A DNA stretch of 64,000 nucleotides, from assembly GCA_965112735.1 (NCBI GenBank), contig OZ218963.1, forward strand, positions 2,542,001 to 2,606,000. The letters run 5' to 3'. The DNA comes from Phaeosaccion multiseriatum. Taxonomy: Eukaryota; Ochrophyta, other classes. Position 1 is the stretch's first letter. Every line of letters starts with the position of its first letter. The notes under the pieces were generated by a model. That model worked only from the letters and a program-made list of their open reading frames with translations. It searched no databases and had not been told where the DNA came from. Made by a program: the position numbers and the translations under genes. Positions 48,927 to 59,140 of the stretch are shown in pieces.

Positions 48927-50522
48927 CTACGCCTGAAAACCCATCATCTTCTTACGTAAAGCTACAAGTATCGTCGGGGTCACGTGCTTCGTCAAAATAT
49001 CAGCCAACTGCGCCTTCGAAGCCACGTACTCGAACACAACGAGCTCATCCTTCACCGCATCTTGCAGAAAGTGAAACCGAACATCAATGTGCTTCATCCT
49101 CCGCGTCGAAGCATTGCTCTCCGTCAGCTTAATGCACCCCACGTTGTCCTCAAAAACAACCGTCGCCTTCGACGAGTCATCAGGGAACAAGAAACTCAAT
49201 ACTTGCCTAATATATAATATCTCCTTCACACAGTCGCTGGCCGCCATGTACTCACTCTCCAGTGAAGACATTGCCACACTCAGCTGCAATCGCACACCCC
49301 AAGTGATAGCCGCACCTCCGTACATCAAAGCGTAACCAGTCGAACTCCTGCGAGTGTCAACACATGCAGCGTAATTCGCGTCTGCATAAGCTTCCAAAAC
49401 ACACTCGCCCTTGCCAAACACCAAGGCAAAATCCACAGTACCCTTCAGGTACCCAAACACACGCATAGCCTGCTTCCAATGCTCAGGGCCGGGGTTCTTC
49501 ATATACCTCGACAACTCTCGAACAGCATAAGCAATATCAGGCCTTGTCCAATTGGAAATCCACATCAACACGCCCTCCACACCGGGGTAGTCCTTGTCAG
49601 TCATAAAAGCCACATCAGCTGCAGACGAAGGCTCCATCGTCTTGCTGAGCGCTGTGCCAGACACACCGGGTGTCGAGTAAACTCGAGCAGACTCCAATCC
49701 AAACTTCACTATCATCTTCTTGATGTAGTGCTCCAATGTCAATGTGACAGTGCCAACGCTCCGTTGAAACACAACGCGCACTCCCAAAAACTGATCAACA
49801 TTGGGCCCAAGTCTCTTCAAAGAGAACTTGTTGTCCAGCTCAGTAAAGAGCCAGTCCACCACCTCCTGCTTTCCGCCGCAGGACAAATCATCAACAAATA
49901 CAATGAGGATACCAATAAGCTCCCCATCCTTCCACAATGCAAACAGACACGACTCAGCACCGCACTGTTGCCATCCAAGCTCACGTAGAAACTTCACTAA
50001 TGTCTGATACCACCGCCTCGGTGATTGATGTAGACCATAGAGTGCCATCAGCAAGCGCATGACTTTGCCCTTACGCAGAAAACCCGGGGGCGGCAACACA
50101 TACACCACCTCATGCTCTTGTAGAGGGGCATGCAGAAAAGCTTGGTCCACATCAGCAAACTCACACACAAAGCCAGACGTCTTCATCTTGTCAACCACAA
50201 TGGAGAAGAACAAACGTACCACAGGCGCTGCAATCACTGGGGCAAAACAGTCAAAGAAATCAACTCCCTCAGTCTGAGTGTGACCTCCAACCACTAATCG
50301 AGCCTTCAGCTTCGTCACATTGTCGAGATGATCACTCTTCACCTTAAACACAAAGTGAGAGCGTACCGGTCGCACATTCAAAGGTTGATCCACCACCTCC
50401 CAAGAGTTGCGTGCTTCAAGTCCACCCCATTCACTCAACATAGCTGCAGCCCAATCATCAGCAAACTTGCCAGTCAATGCCTCATGTCGATTCTTTGGAG
50501 TAGGTATCTCAGACATCTTCAT
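48927..50522 (-). CDS. Copia reverse transcriptase - RNase H
   Basis: 531 codons with complete copia RT: K-L-K-A-R-L-V-V-G-G, D-V-D-Q-A-F-L-H-A-P-L, L-Y-G-L-H-Q-S-P-R-R-W, and V-F-V-D-D-L at the active site, followed by T-R-P-D-I-A-Y-A-V. RNase H: Y-A-D-A-N-Y-A, L-E-S-E-Y-M-A-A-S, E-D-N-V-G-C-I-K-L, K-H-I-D-V-R-F-H-F, and the A-D-I-L-T-K end. It is intact and continues upstream (50565-50954) with a Gln-rich segment ending R-G-G-R-S-R-R-A-T-K-P-Q; a stop codon lies between the two. Confidence 0.9.
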   Translation of the reverse strand: MKMSEIPTPKNRHEALTGKFADDWAAAMLSEWGGLEARNSWEVVDQPLNVRPVRSHFVFKVKSDHLDNVTKLKARLVVGGHTQTEGVDFFDCFAPVIAAPVVRLFFSIVVDKMKTSGFVCEFADVDQAFLHAPLQEHEVVYVLPPPGFLRKGKVMRLLMALYGLHQSPRRWYQTLVKFLRELGWQQCGAESCLFALWKDGELIGILIVFVDDLSCGGKQEVVDWLFTELDNKFSLKRLGPNVDQFLGVRVVFQRSVGTVTLTLEHYIKKMIVKFGLESARVYSTPGVSGTALSKTMEPSSAADVAFMTDKDYPGVEGVLMWISNWTRPDIAYAVRELSRYMKNPGPEHWKQAMRVFGYLKGTVDFALVFGKGECVLEAYADANYAACVDTRRSSTGYALMYGGAAITWGVRLQLSVAMSSLESEYMAASDCVKEILYIRQVLSFLFPDDSSKATVVFEDNVGCIKLTESNASTRRMKHIDVRFHFLQDAVKDELVVFEYVASKAQLADILTKHVTPTILVALRKKMMGFQA

Positions 50523-50929
50523 ACCTGGAGCTATAGACAGTAGCGCGTGCAGAGTCGCTGATTGTCACTGTCCCTTCCGCTGCGGTTTGGTGGCACGGCG
50601 CGAGCGTCCACCACGACCAAAATCCTGAGTCTCCAGCTGGTCCCAGAGCACCTCCTTGTGCCCATGTTCTTGGTCAGACCATTCCCAACCGGGTCGGGGC
50701 ACGGCACTCTTCTGCTGCTGCTGCTGGGCCGATCCTTTCGCCTTTAGCTCGTGCTGTTGCTCTTTCTCCTGCTGTTGCTGCGTCGCCTCCAAGGCACTGC
50801 GCTGATTCCCCTGCTGCACACGCTGCCGTGTATCCGTAAGACTCTCTCCAGTAAGCTCATCTGCCTCCACGTCCAAATCCATCGCAGAAAAATCGAACAA
50901 ATCGAATTTTGTCACCGCGATTTCCGTTT

Positions 50930-52201
50930 CGTTGACATCGACGAGATAAATCAATGTCGACAGTCATTGCAATACCATACTCCTGCAAAAGCAGGCGGTA
51001 CTGCAGCATCTCCTTGTACAGCTGAGTGGGGGGGCGCTTATCCGTGATACGCAGGTCCAAGTACTCCTTCTGGAGACGATTAGCGGTCGAAGCTTCCCCC
51101 TTTCCGATCAGACGGTCCCGAGCATGCTTGAAGATGTCCTGCAGAGTCCCTCCGTTGCGGGCAACCTCCTGTAGTGCCTCCTGCACAGGCTTGCTCCCGA
51201 AAGACTTGATGACCTTCTGCACCACTTGAGAAAAGAGGTAATACACGTTGCTCAAGTTGTCGTCGAGCTCTGCCATGGCAAGCGTAGGTACCATCGACGG
51301 GTTGTCCAGCATGTACCGTAGGCTGAGGCTGCTCAACACAGTACCCCACTCATCTTCATGCCGACGGAAGCTCAAGGCCGTGGGTTTATCACCTCGGAGC
51401 TCGAACTTAGCTCCACCATGCAGAGCCGACTGCCGCATCTGAGTCCACTTGCTAGTGGCATGACCATGGGCCTTCCGTTGCAGATCAAGTAAGTCCTCCT
51501 CTTGTGCACCGCCGGCCAAGACAGCACCAGCAGCACCACCTGTGTCAGACACAGGTCCAACACCGAGAGCAGAGGCCTTCACACCAGGAGGCTCGTCGCT
51601 CTCACGCCCAGCCATTGCTGAGCGCACGACAGGGACAGCTCGGCCCCCATCTCCAGTGAAATCCGGTGAACGAACCTCATCATCACCAGACTCATCAGCC
51701 TCAGAGCTAAAAGCTACTGAGCGCTGCTTCTTCTCCTCCTCCTCGTCAGCAACCCTAGCACGCAAAAGAGCCAACCGCACAGCTTGTCGAGACGCATCGT
51801 CTAGACGCGGGTGAGTCAGCAGCGTATCCACCGAGGAACGACCAGTCACCGAGGAGTGACTTGTTGCTGCAGGAGTAGAAATCCTTCCTGGCATGACAGG
51901 CGAAAATGCCCTGCCACCACCACTTCCCCTGCGAGGAGGAGTGTCATACTCCGCTGCTGCTCGCGGGGGGTTATCAGTCACGGGCCCCATACGGGCGCCG
52001 CTCAATCCATGAAGATGGAGCTGGGAATAATCCATCCTAGACTGCCTACGCAAGTCATAGGTGCGGCGCGGAGGAGCCGTTTCACTCTGTAGCCCCCCCC
52101 GCCTTAATTCCTCCTTCTCCTGTCTCTTCTTCTCCTCCGTAAGCTGAATCTGCCATAACTTACGAATTGCGTCCTGCCTCGAGAGCTGTCGGTCCGCCAT
52201 G
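50930..52201 (-). CDS. Copia Gag
   Basis: The frame starts M-A-D-R-Q-L-S-R-Q-D near 52201 (an upstream in-frame ATG-less extension exists). The first half is Arg/Pro/Gly-rich (R-L-D-D-A-S-R-Q-A-V, E-E-E-E-K-K-Q-R); residues about 250-400 are helical (F-E-L-R-G-D-K-P-T-A-L-S-F-R-R) and typical of capsid. After D-L-S (near 50930) the frame runs past the deletion junction into out-of-frame pol sequence. A related but diverged fragment lies at 56509-56800. Confidence 0.7.
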
Positions 52202-52485
52202 ATCAACGTGGCGCGACAAACCAGTGCCCGAGTATCTGGTACCAAAGACCGTTCTACCGTTTCATCCTCCCGTGTTTTACGACACCTGCTGCACTAGTGA
52301 TCACTAGATTTCACCACGACAATTGTCGTGTTGGGATATCTCCCTCTCTGGAGACTAGCGTCGTACTTGCACGGGTTGTGGGAAAGCGTCTTATTAACTC
52401 ATTACCAAATCAAGGGAGTGATCGGATATGTACCGGCGACATAGAGATCGATATCCAGTGTCGACATCGATTTATCTCAACACGT

Positions 52486-52568
52486 TGTTACGATATAAGG
52501 CATCCCAATATGCCTTCACAACGTTTGGATAATACTGAAGGCATATTGGGATGCCTTATACCGTAACA
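52486..52568. mobile_element. 83-bp MITE (TGTTACGATATAAGGC), TSD CACGT
   Basis: Inverted termini TGTTACGATATAAGGCATCC around 17 bp; flanked by CACGT on both sides once the copia insertion, which landed at its left edge, is discounted. The uninterrupted host sequence (CTGCTGTCGCACGTCGTACG) is present as the complement at 44540-44565. Confidence 0.75.
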
Positions 52569-52584
52569 CACGTCGTACGGCACT

Positions 52585-52935
52585 TGTAAGAATGCATCCT
52601 TTTGCTAGGCTGGCAGCTATCCACTGAATATTCACGGGGGTAGCTGCCAGCCTAGCAAAAGGATGCCTTCTTACATGCCTGTCAGTTAAGATCGATCCTT
52701 CCCCCCCTCCGAAAAACCAAGGGTACTTAAAGAAAACGAACACACAAAACCCTCCGAAAGGATGCCTTCTTACATGCCCAGAAGGGGTTCGATTCTGTGG
52801 ATGATGAGAAAATTTCAGAGGGCGAAAGTTGGGTATGACACTGAAATCCACGGCAAGGTTTTCGGAGGTTTTCAGCTACCCCCGTGAATATATCAGTGGA
52901 TAGCTGCCAGCCTAGCAAAAGGATGCCTTCTTACA
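52585..52935. mobile_element. TGTAAGAAGG palindrome-ended element, TSD CACT
   Basis: 351 bp, CACT at 52581-52584 and 52936-52939. The left end is a palindrome (52585-52673) with one mismatch; the right end holds the complement terminus. The interior matches parts of 38957-39137. Confidence 0.85.
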
Positions 52936-52939
52936 CACT

Positions 52940-53189
52940 GCTTATGTGCCGCACGGTGCTCCCCTAACTTCTCTCTTGCTTCCCTGCCTAAGCCTCTTGG
53001 CTAAGTGCTGCTTTCGGGCCTTTGGGGTTGTAAAACGACGTACGCACGACCGACATGCGCTGTCGCCTACAGATAGGATGGAACTAGACACACGGACAAG
53101 GTAACAGCAACCCCAAAGCCAGCCTAGCAGCCAGCCTTGCCTCTATTACTTATCGCATGCTAGTCCTAAACGACCACCTTCGCACACAG
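52940..53189 (-). mobile_element. TGTTGGAAGG-family segment (inverted)
   Basis: Continues the host element broken at 48739: CTGCTTATGTGCCGCACGG, then GGGTTGTAAAACGACGTACG and on to CGACCACCTTCGCACA, the complement of 44100-44540. It stops at 53189 before the terminal part. Confidence 0.65.
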
Positions 53190-53368
53190 TAAACGGGCTC
53201 GGTGTGGGAGAAATCCTGGGTAGTTACCCCCCCAAGGTTTCAGAGGGGGGGGAAGGATCGACCTTAACTGACAGGAATGTAAGAAGGCATCCTTTTGCTA
53301 GGCTGACAGCTGCCCCCGTGAAATTTCAGTGGATGGCTGTCAGCCTAGCAAAAGGATGCCTTCTTACA
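53190..53368. mobile_element. Truncated TGTAAGAAGG element
   Basis: Interior sequence shared with 38985-39065 (GCTCGGTGTGGGAGAAATCC) followed by an intact palindromic end (53278-53368). The left terminus is missing; no target duplication. Confidence 0.7.
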
Positions 53369-53741
53369 AAAGAGTCACGTTGCTCTCCAGCTAGGATAGG
53401 AGTAGCCGCATGGGCAAGGCAACAGCAACCCCAAAGCCAGCCTGGCAGCCAGCCTTGTCTCTTTTAGCTTTATCCGTGAGCCATCCTAAACGACCAACCT
53501 GCTGGGAGGTGAGTGAGAAACGGGCCACGCACCGTTTCTCACCGTATTTGCCTGGGCCTGGGCCATTGACATAATACTGACTTTCAACAGAGAGCTATCT
53601 ACTTGGTCTTATCGGGTTCAGGAGTGCGGAGGGGCCAAACAGGCCCCAAAAAGGCCGCATCCCACATCATTGACTTACTGTCCTGCCTACCTAATGATAC
53701 GTAATTGAGCCTGTCCCAGCTCCACCCCAATTCAGTCGCGT
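53369..53741 (-). mobile_element. Diverged repeat and inverted LTR fragment
   Basis: 53369-53575 is an old relative of the TGTTGGAAGG unit (AACAGCAACCCCAAAGCCAG core). 53576-53741 is the complement of the first half of the 304-bp Ty3 LTR family (GAGTGCGGAGGGGCCAAACA, TGATACGTAATTGAGCC). Confidence 0.6.
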
Positions 53742-55290
53742 TCAAGACAGTTGAAGCATTTTCAACAAAACCTGGATACTTGCAAGTTCCACGTTTTTGC
53801 CGTCCTGCCCTTCACATATGTAGTGGTGTGTGTCACAAGACTCTTCGAACCTGGGCGACGTGATGGCAAAAGAAGGTAGGATCCGCACCAGTGGGAGTTG
53901 ATCCGCTACCTGGCTTCTGACATACTCTGCCGCCCGTCCCAACTTGACATTTGTTCTGTATTCCCGGGCCTGGAACGCATCGCGCCGATACGAAAAGCTG
54001 GGGGCCGTTCGTACCACTATCCGACTCTGCGCATGCAGCTCTAGGGTTTTGATCAAACTCACCAATACATCGAACCACCTCATGTATTCCTTCCTCTGCA
54101 GAGGTGTCACGCAGGTCCCAGTGACCTGCCTCTACAATGATCCAAGGGGCGTCATCGTCCCGAAAGAGCCCTGCTTCCTTCCGCACTTCCTCTTGTTGGA
54201 TGACTTCAACGAATCGGCCGATGACACCATGTTTCGTATCCTCGTAGTCGACTCTTGGGGCTGACTTATTGCAAGATGTGTAGTCCACCGGTACAACTAC
54301 CCCTGTGTGGTCGGTCCAACCCGTGCCAGATCGGTACACCACATTCAAGTCGGTGTTCTTGTTCAGGAATGCGGCTATAGCGCGCTGATGTGAGTCCCCG
54401 ATAAAAATTAGAGTTGCATTGCTATTACTGGAGTTGCTGGACTTGTATGGAAACCGGACGTTTTCTATCTGGCAAGACCACGGCTGCCAGGAAAGTCCGT
54501 CCTGATCCTCAAAAATGGCACCCCCCCTACCACTCTTCGTGCCGCCGTTGGGACTTTGCCGCACCCATCGCCCTTTACCCCCACTTTTGGCCAGCTCCAT
54601 ACTTGAGCAGGGGGGAGTTTCACTCGTGGTGTTGCTACCCGTGATGTGTATATTTGGGACGGAGAAAACAGTCCCGATGGGAGGAAGGGCACACCTTGAG
54701 GGAGGAGCTTGTAGAGCCAATGACATACTCTCGTACATGACGACTCCCTCCAGGCTGTATTCCCCCTCTTCTCGCGTAAAGCATCCCACTCGGTACGACG
54801 CGATCACAACCTTGCCTTCTGTTGCGACGAAGTCAGTCACTGAGCAGTCGAGCAGAGCTGGGCCTCGCAGTCTAAAGTGCACCACTGGGGCTACGATTTC
54901 CCCCTCCAAACTATGCGCTGACGTCGATTCTATTATGGTGTCACACTGCAGCAAACACTCGGTCCCAGCTTCACAGTTGCCTCCGCCATCTAAATGTGAT
55001 GGCTCTGCGTCTCCTACAGACTGGCGGCACACAAAAAACCTCTGCTGCACACGCTGAGGGCTCGCTCGAAAAGCGGGCCAGTCGGCCCTTACCGTCGTCC
55101 CAACGCGGATAGCTTGTCCCCACTTGATGCCTCTCCATCCTTTTTCTAGGGAAATAATGTCATCGCTGTGACTCTGTCCGGTAGCCGATTGCATTGTGAG
55201 GTGAGAAGAAAGCAGAAGCACGACTGCAAACAGCATCCTGTAGCTTAAAAGCATCTTGCGTGGTCTCGTGGGGATGCGTGCTTGGTGCAT
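53742..55290 (-). pseudogene. Secreted PC-esterase/TBL-like protein with a frameshift
   Basis: A minus-strand frame from 55290 opens with a basic N-terminus and hydrophobic stretch (M-L-F-A-V-V-L-L-L-S-S-H-L), a signal peptide or anchor. About residue 300 has F-I-G-D-S-H-Q-R-A, the G-D-S block I, and about 375 has V-E-A-G-H-W-D-L-R, both typical of the PC-esterase family (plant TBL O-acetyltransferases, NXPE/CASD1). Family continuation then lies in another frame (54110-53742): W-F-D-V-L-V-S-L-I-K-T-L-E, R-T-A-P-S-F-S-Y-R, and the D-x-x-H block C-D-T-H-H-Y-I-C. So a one-base indel sits near 54105-54120. Family members transfer or remove acetyl groups on wall polysaccharides in the Golgi. It may be a recent pseudogene or a sequence error. 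Confidence 0.72.
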
Positions 55291-55321
55291 TTTTAAGCTT
55301 GATTTTAGGCATGTCCCGCCC

Positions 55322-55346
55322 TTTTTTTTTTTTTTTTTTTTTTTGA
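55322..55346. repeat. Poly(T) run of about 23
   Basis: A homopolymer of T just upstream of the PC-esterase-like start (poly(A) on its coding strand). No associated element identified. Confidence 0.8.
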
Positions 55347-55400
55347 GTTTTTTATATTTTTTTAGTGGTATCGATATTTAGTGCGACAGTGTTGTAAAGT

Positions 55401-56335
<935 letters not shown>

Positions 56336-56459
56336 AGCGATTCTCATGACCTGCGTGTGCGGCATGAGGAGACAGACTACTTGTGTGGGTCTCGAGGTCC
56401 CCGACCGGGGCCCGTGACTGGAGTCCCCAGGCGAGCAGCAGTGGCGTGTGATACCCCTT

Positions 56460-56800
56460 TTCGCAGCGGAGCGGTGGCAGGGCATCCACGCGTGCCACGT
56501 ATAGCGGAATGAGGGCTACGGCAGTGGGCAGTTGTCCTATTCGCAGTGTGAGCGGTGGCAGGGCATTCACGCCTGCCATGTCTGATGAAACGAGGGCTAC
56601 TGCAGTGGGCAGTAGTCCTACTGTGAAATCGAATCGAATGATCACGTCCAACCCTGCGTTGGATGATGCGTCTCGTCAGGCCGTCGCAGCGGCAATGTTC
56701 CACACAATCGTTGCTGAGGAGAAGAAATCAGCAGCATTAGCAGCAGCATTGTCAGAGGAGGCCGTTGTTGAGGTGGAGCGATCAGCAGCATTGGATCAGT
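56460..56800 (+). pseudogene. Copia gag fragment
   Basis: G-G-R-A-F-T-P-A-M, then P-A-L-D-D-A-S-R-Q-A-V and V-A-E-E-K-K-S-A-A, align with the copia Gag at 48.7-52.5 kb (G-G-R-A-F-S-P-V-M, R-L-D-D-A-S-R-Q-A-V, V-A-D-E-E-E-E-K-K-Q). A 75-bp partial tandem duplication (GGTGGCAGGGCAT motif) lies at its start. It ends at the Ty3 LTR. Confidence 0.65.
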
Positions 56801-57074
56801 GTGGAGGAGGTAGGCAGGACAGTAAGTCAATGATGTGGGACGCGGCCTTTTTGGGGCCTGGTTGGCCCCTCTGCACTCCTGAACCCGTAAAGACCAATTG
56901 GATTGCTTCCTTAAAACAAGGGAGCTGTCCAGGGTCTTAGGGTGGGAAAGCCCTAGTTATTAATACACTTGGTGCCAGCATTGGACTCTTCTCTCTCCCC
57001 TCTTGGGCCCGGAACGGAGCGCTCAGCTTGGGGGTGCCTCCCTCCTCTTAATAGAGGGAGGTACCGGCCCCACA
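56800..57074 (+). repeat. 5' LTR of copy 2
   Basis: TGTGGAGGAGG...GGCCCCACA; lacks about 30 bp near its start compared with the solo LTR at 60114-60417. Followed by TA and the primer site. Confidence 0.8.
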
Positions 57075-57076
57075 TA

Positions 57077-57191
57077 TGGCGTGTCGGAGAGACTCGAACT
57101 CTCGCGTGCAGAGCACAATCACTTAGCAAGCGATGGCAACGTCGGGAGATTCGAACCCTCGTACCCCAGCACAATCGCAGTCGCTGGGCGC
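57077..57191 (+). other. Double primer-binding region: two tRNA-Ser-like 3' halves in tandem
   Basis: 57077-57133 is the complement of a tRNA-Ser 3' half ending in CCA, with T loop TTCGAGT, long variable arm (TGTGCTCTGCACG) and anticodon loop TTGCTAA (anticodon GCT). 57134-57191 is a second, different tRNA-Ser-like 3' half, the same as that at 32227-32285. A normal primer site is 10-18 nt. Confidence 0.75.
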
Positions 57192-57225
57192 TTGTTTGCC
57201 GCATTCCGCGTCAAGGGGGGAGGGC

Positions 57226-57462
57226 ATGGCGGACGCCTCAGCTCCATCAGCATCTGACGAGGTGGCAAGCGGGGAGGACGAGGAGGACGACTCTGCAGCA
57301 GAGGGTGATTTAACCTATGGGATCTTAGGCTTGGCCAGTGGCATCAGGGGCGCTGGTAGATCAGGAGGAGGGGACAGCCCAAGTCTTCCCCTTTCCCCCG
57401 CAGGCCAACTGGAAGAGGAAGTGGGAGACATGGCAACCCGATTGCCGTCGTCTCCGGCTTAA
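57226..57462 (+). CDS. Gag N-terminal part
   Basis: It starts M-A-D-A-S-A-P-S and is acidic (G-E-D-E-E-D-D-S-A-A-E-G), nearly identical to the copy at 32319. It stops at 57462 after L-P-S-S-P-A; gag-like Gln-rich sequence continues in another frame. Confidence 0.6.
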   Translation: MADASAPSASDEVASGEDEEDDSAAEGDLTYGILGLASGIRGAGRSGGGDSPSLPLSPAGQLEEEVGDMATRLPSSPA

Positions 57463-57463
57463 G

Positions 57464-59140
57464 TGCCCGGAGCAGCAGGCGCCGCAGTCGGCAGTTGGGG
57501 AGGTTGAGTGCGCGGCGGCACCCGTTGCGCAACACGAGTCTGTCTGGATGGATGCAAGGGGTTTGGAGCGGGTGCGTGCGTGTGCGCTCCCGGAACAGCG
57601 CGCACTGCATCCCCGGCTCTGGGTCGAGAGCGCGGCGAAGGAGCGGCAACAGCGGCTGGGCCAGCAGCAGCAGCAGCTGCAGCAGTAGCCGGCGGGACCG
57701 CAGGTGCAACTGGCGCAGCAGCAGGGTCCTGCTGTCGAGGCAGTCGTCCAGGTTGCCGAGCAGCAGCCACAGGTGGCGGGGGGGCAGCCGGAGCAATTGG
57801 AGCAGCAGCAGGGTCATGCTGTCGAGGCTGCCGTCCAGGTTGCAAAAGCCAGCCCACCGCCAAGCGATGAGCTTCAGCCTCAGCAGCTGTGCTCCCTGGT
57901 GACGCCTCGACAGGCCAAGGCCATGGGCCTCGTGCGGGCTTTGCCTCTCGGGGCAGCATCTCTTCCGCCATTCACTCCCACGGGGGAACATGAACAGTGG
58001 GCGTGGCAGGCTCAGCTTCAGCAGCAGGAGGAGGTTCAGCTTCAGCAGCAGGAGCAGAGCCTTCGGACCCTGCCGCTGACGTCTCCAGCGGTGCCTCCGG
58101 CGGAGGGGCGGAGCAGGACTGAGCAGAGGGTGGCAGCAAAGTGGTTGAGACGGCGTGCCCAGCAGGCGAAGGCAGCGCTGCGCAAGGGTGACGAGCAGGC
58201 GGCACAGGAGCAGCAGGATGCAGCGAGGCGCGCAGTGGCTCTTCGACTGCGGGTACGGAGGAAGCAGCGGAGGCAGCGTGCTCGTGCGACAGCAGCAGCA
58301 CAGCAGCATCAGCAGGAGGCTGCTTTCACGGCTGTGTTGACGGAGGAGGCGGGGCTGCACACGCTTGCCGTTGATCCGTTTGTGCGTGCTTGTCATGCAG
58401 TAGCTTTGGAGCCTGGCGCGGGAGTCGCTCTGCTCAAGGAGCCCCCCAGTCCGGGAGCTTGTGCCTGTGCGTCGGCTGTTGACAGTGAGTGTGATATGTG
58501 CGAGGGGTGTGTGCAACGCGCTGCCTTGGCTCTCTACCGTGTGCGGATGGAGGACGCTCCGGGGGGGGTGGCCGCCTTGCAGACAGCAGTGCGGCGAGCC
58601 GAGATTGCCGAAGCGGTGGCTGCCACGGGTCGTACGGCAGTCCCAGTAGGGCGGGGTCACACGATCGAGGTTACGGTACGCTCGCCAGTGAAGGTCAGTG
58701 ACGCTCGGCATTGCTTGGCTGCTACCGCTCCACGGGATGCCAGTGCAGCCGACGCCGTGGAGAAGAGCGCCTTTACAGCCTTGATGGACAGTGGGTGCAC
58801 AGGAGCGGGCTGCATCTCGACAGCCTGCTTCAATCAACTGGTTTCGGATGGCACGGTGGAGCGGTCAGAGCTCGCCACGCAGAAGGGGGTGCAGGTGTCT
58901 TACGCTGACAATCGTGCCAAGACTATGTCCAGAGGGCTTGTTTGGCTCCAGGTGGGACTCACGCCGACGTGCCAGCCGGTGCTACCCTTTCATGTGGTGG
59001 ACCACTTGGCGCGGCCCATCTTCTTGGGGCAGGATTTCTTCACCCAAGTAGGGGCAGTCGTCGATCATCGTGCGAAGCAGCTCTACGTACTTCCGACTCC
59101 TTCGGAGGAGGCACGTCGGATGCTCGTCCGTCCGATGCCT
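57464..59140 (+). CDS. Gag C-terminal part and aspartic protease
   Basis: A Gln/Ala/Arg-rich frame, with an in-frame TAG at 57686-57688 (after Q-Q, before P-A-G-P), becomes basic (R-R-K-Q-R-R-Q-R-A-R), then Cys-containing (C-D-M-C-E-G-C), then the protease: A-L-M-D-S-G-C-T-G-A-G at 58780-58810 and P-I-F-L-G-Q-D-F near 59020. Retropepsin processes the polyprotein. Around 59120-59140 the meaningful frame changes (R-M-L-V-R-P-M to A-L-A-V-Q-V-L-A-V-V-D-G). Confidence 0.7.

Larger units (their letters stand above)
48740..52482 (-). mobile_element. Ty1/copia element with internal deletion, TSD CGTTG
   Basis: 3743 bp. LTRs of 154 bp at 48740-48893 and 52329-52482 differ at one position; both run TGTTGGG...CTCAACA. 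CGTTG flanks the element (48735-48739 and 52483-52487). Coding order on the minus strand is gag, then a fragment just before RT, then RT-RNase H; protease and integrase are absent, so it needs another element to move. The near-identical LTRs indicate recent insertion. Confidence 0.92.

Noticed and set aside
57077-57133. Functional tRNA-Ser gene
   Set aside because: Only the 3' half is present, it already includes the CCA sequence, and it sits exactly at the primer-binding position of a retrotransposon.
57344-58837. A 497-codon minus-strand frame
   Set aside because: Leu/Arg/His-rich mirror of the CAG-rich gag region. The plus strand carries the protease motif D-S-G and matches the second element copy.
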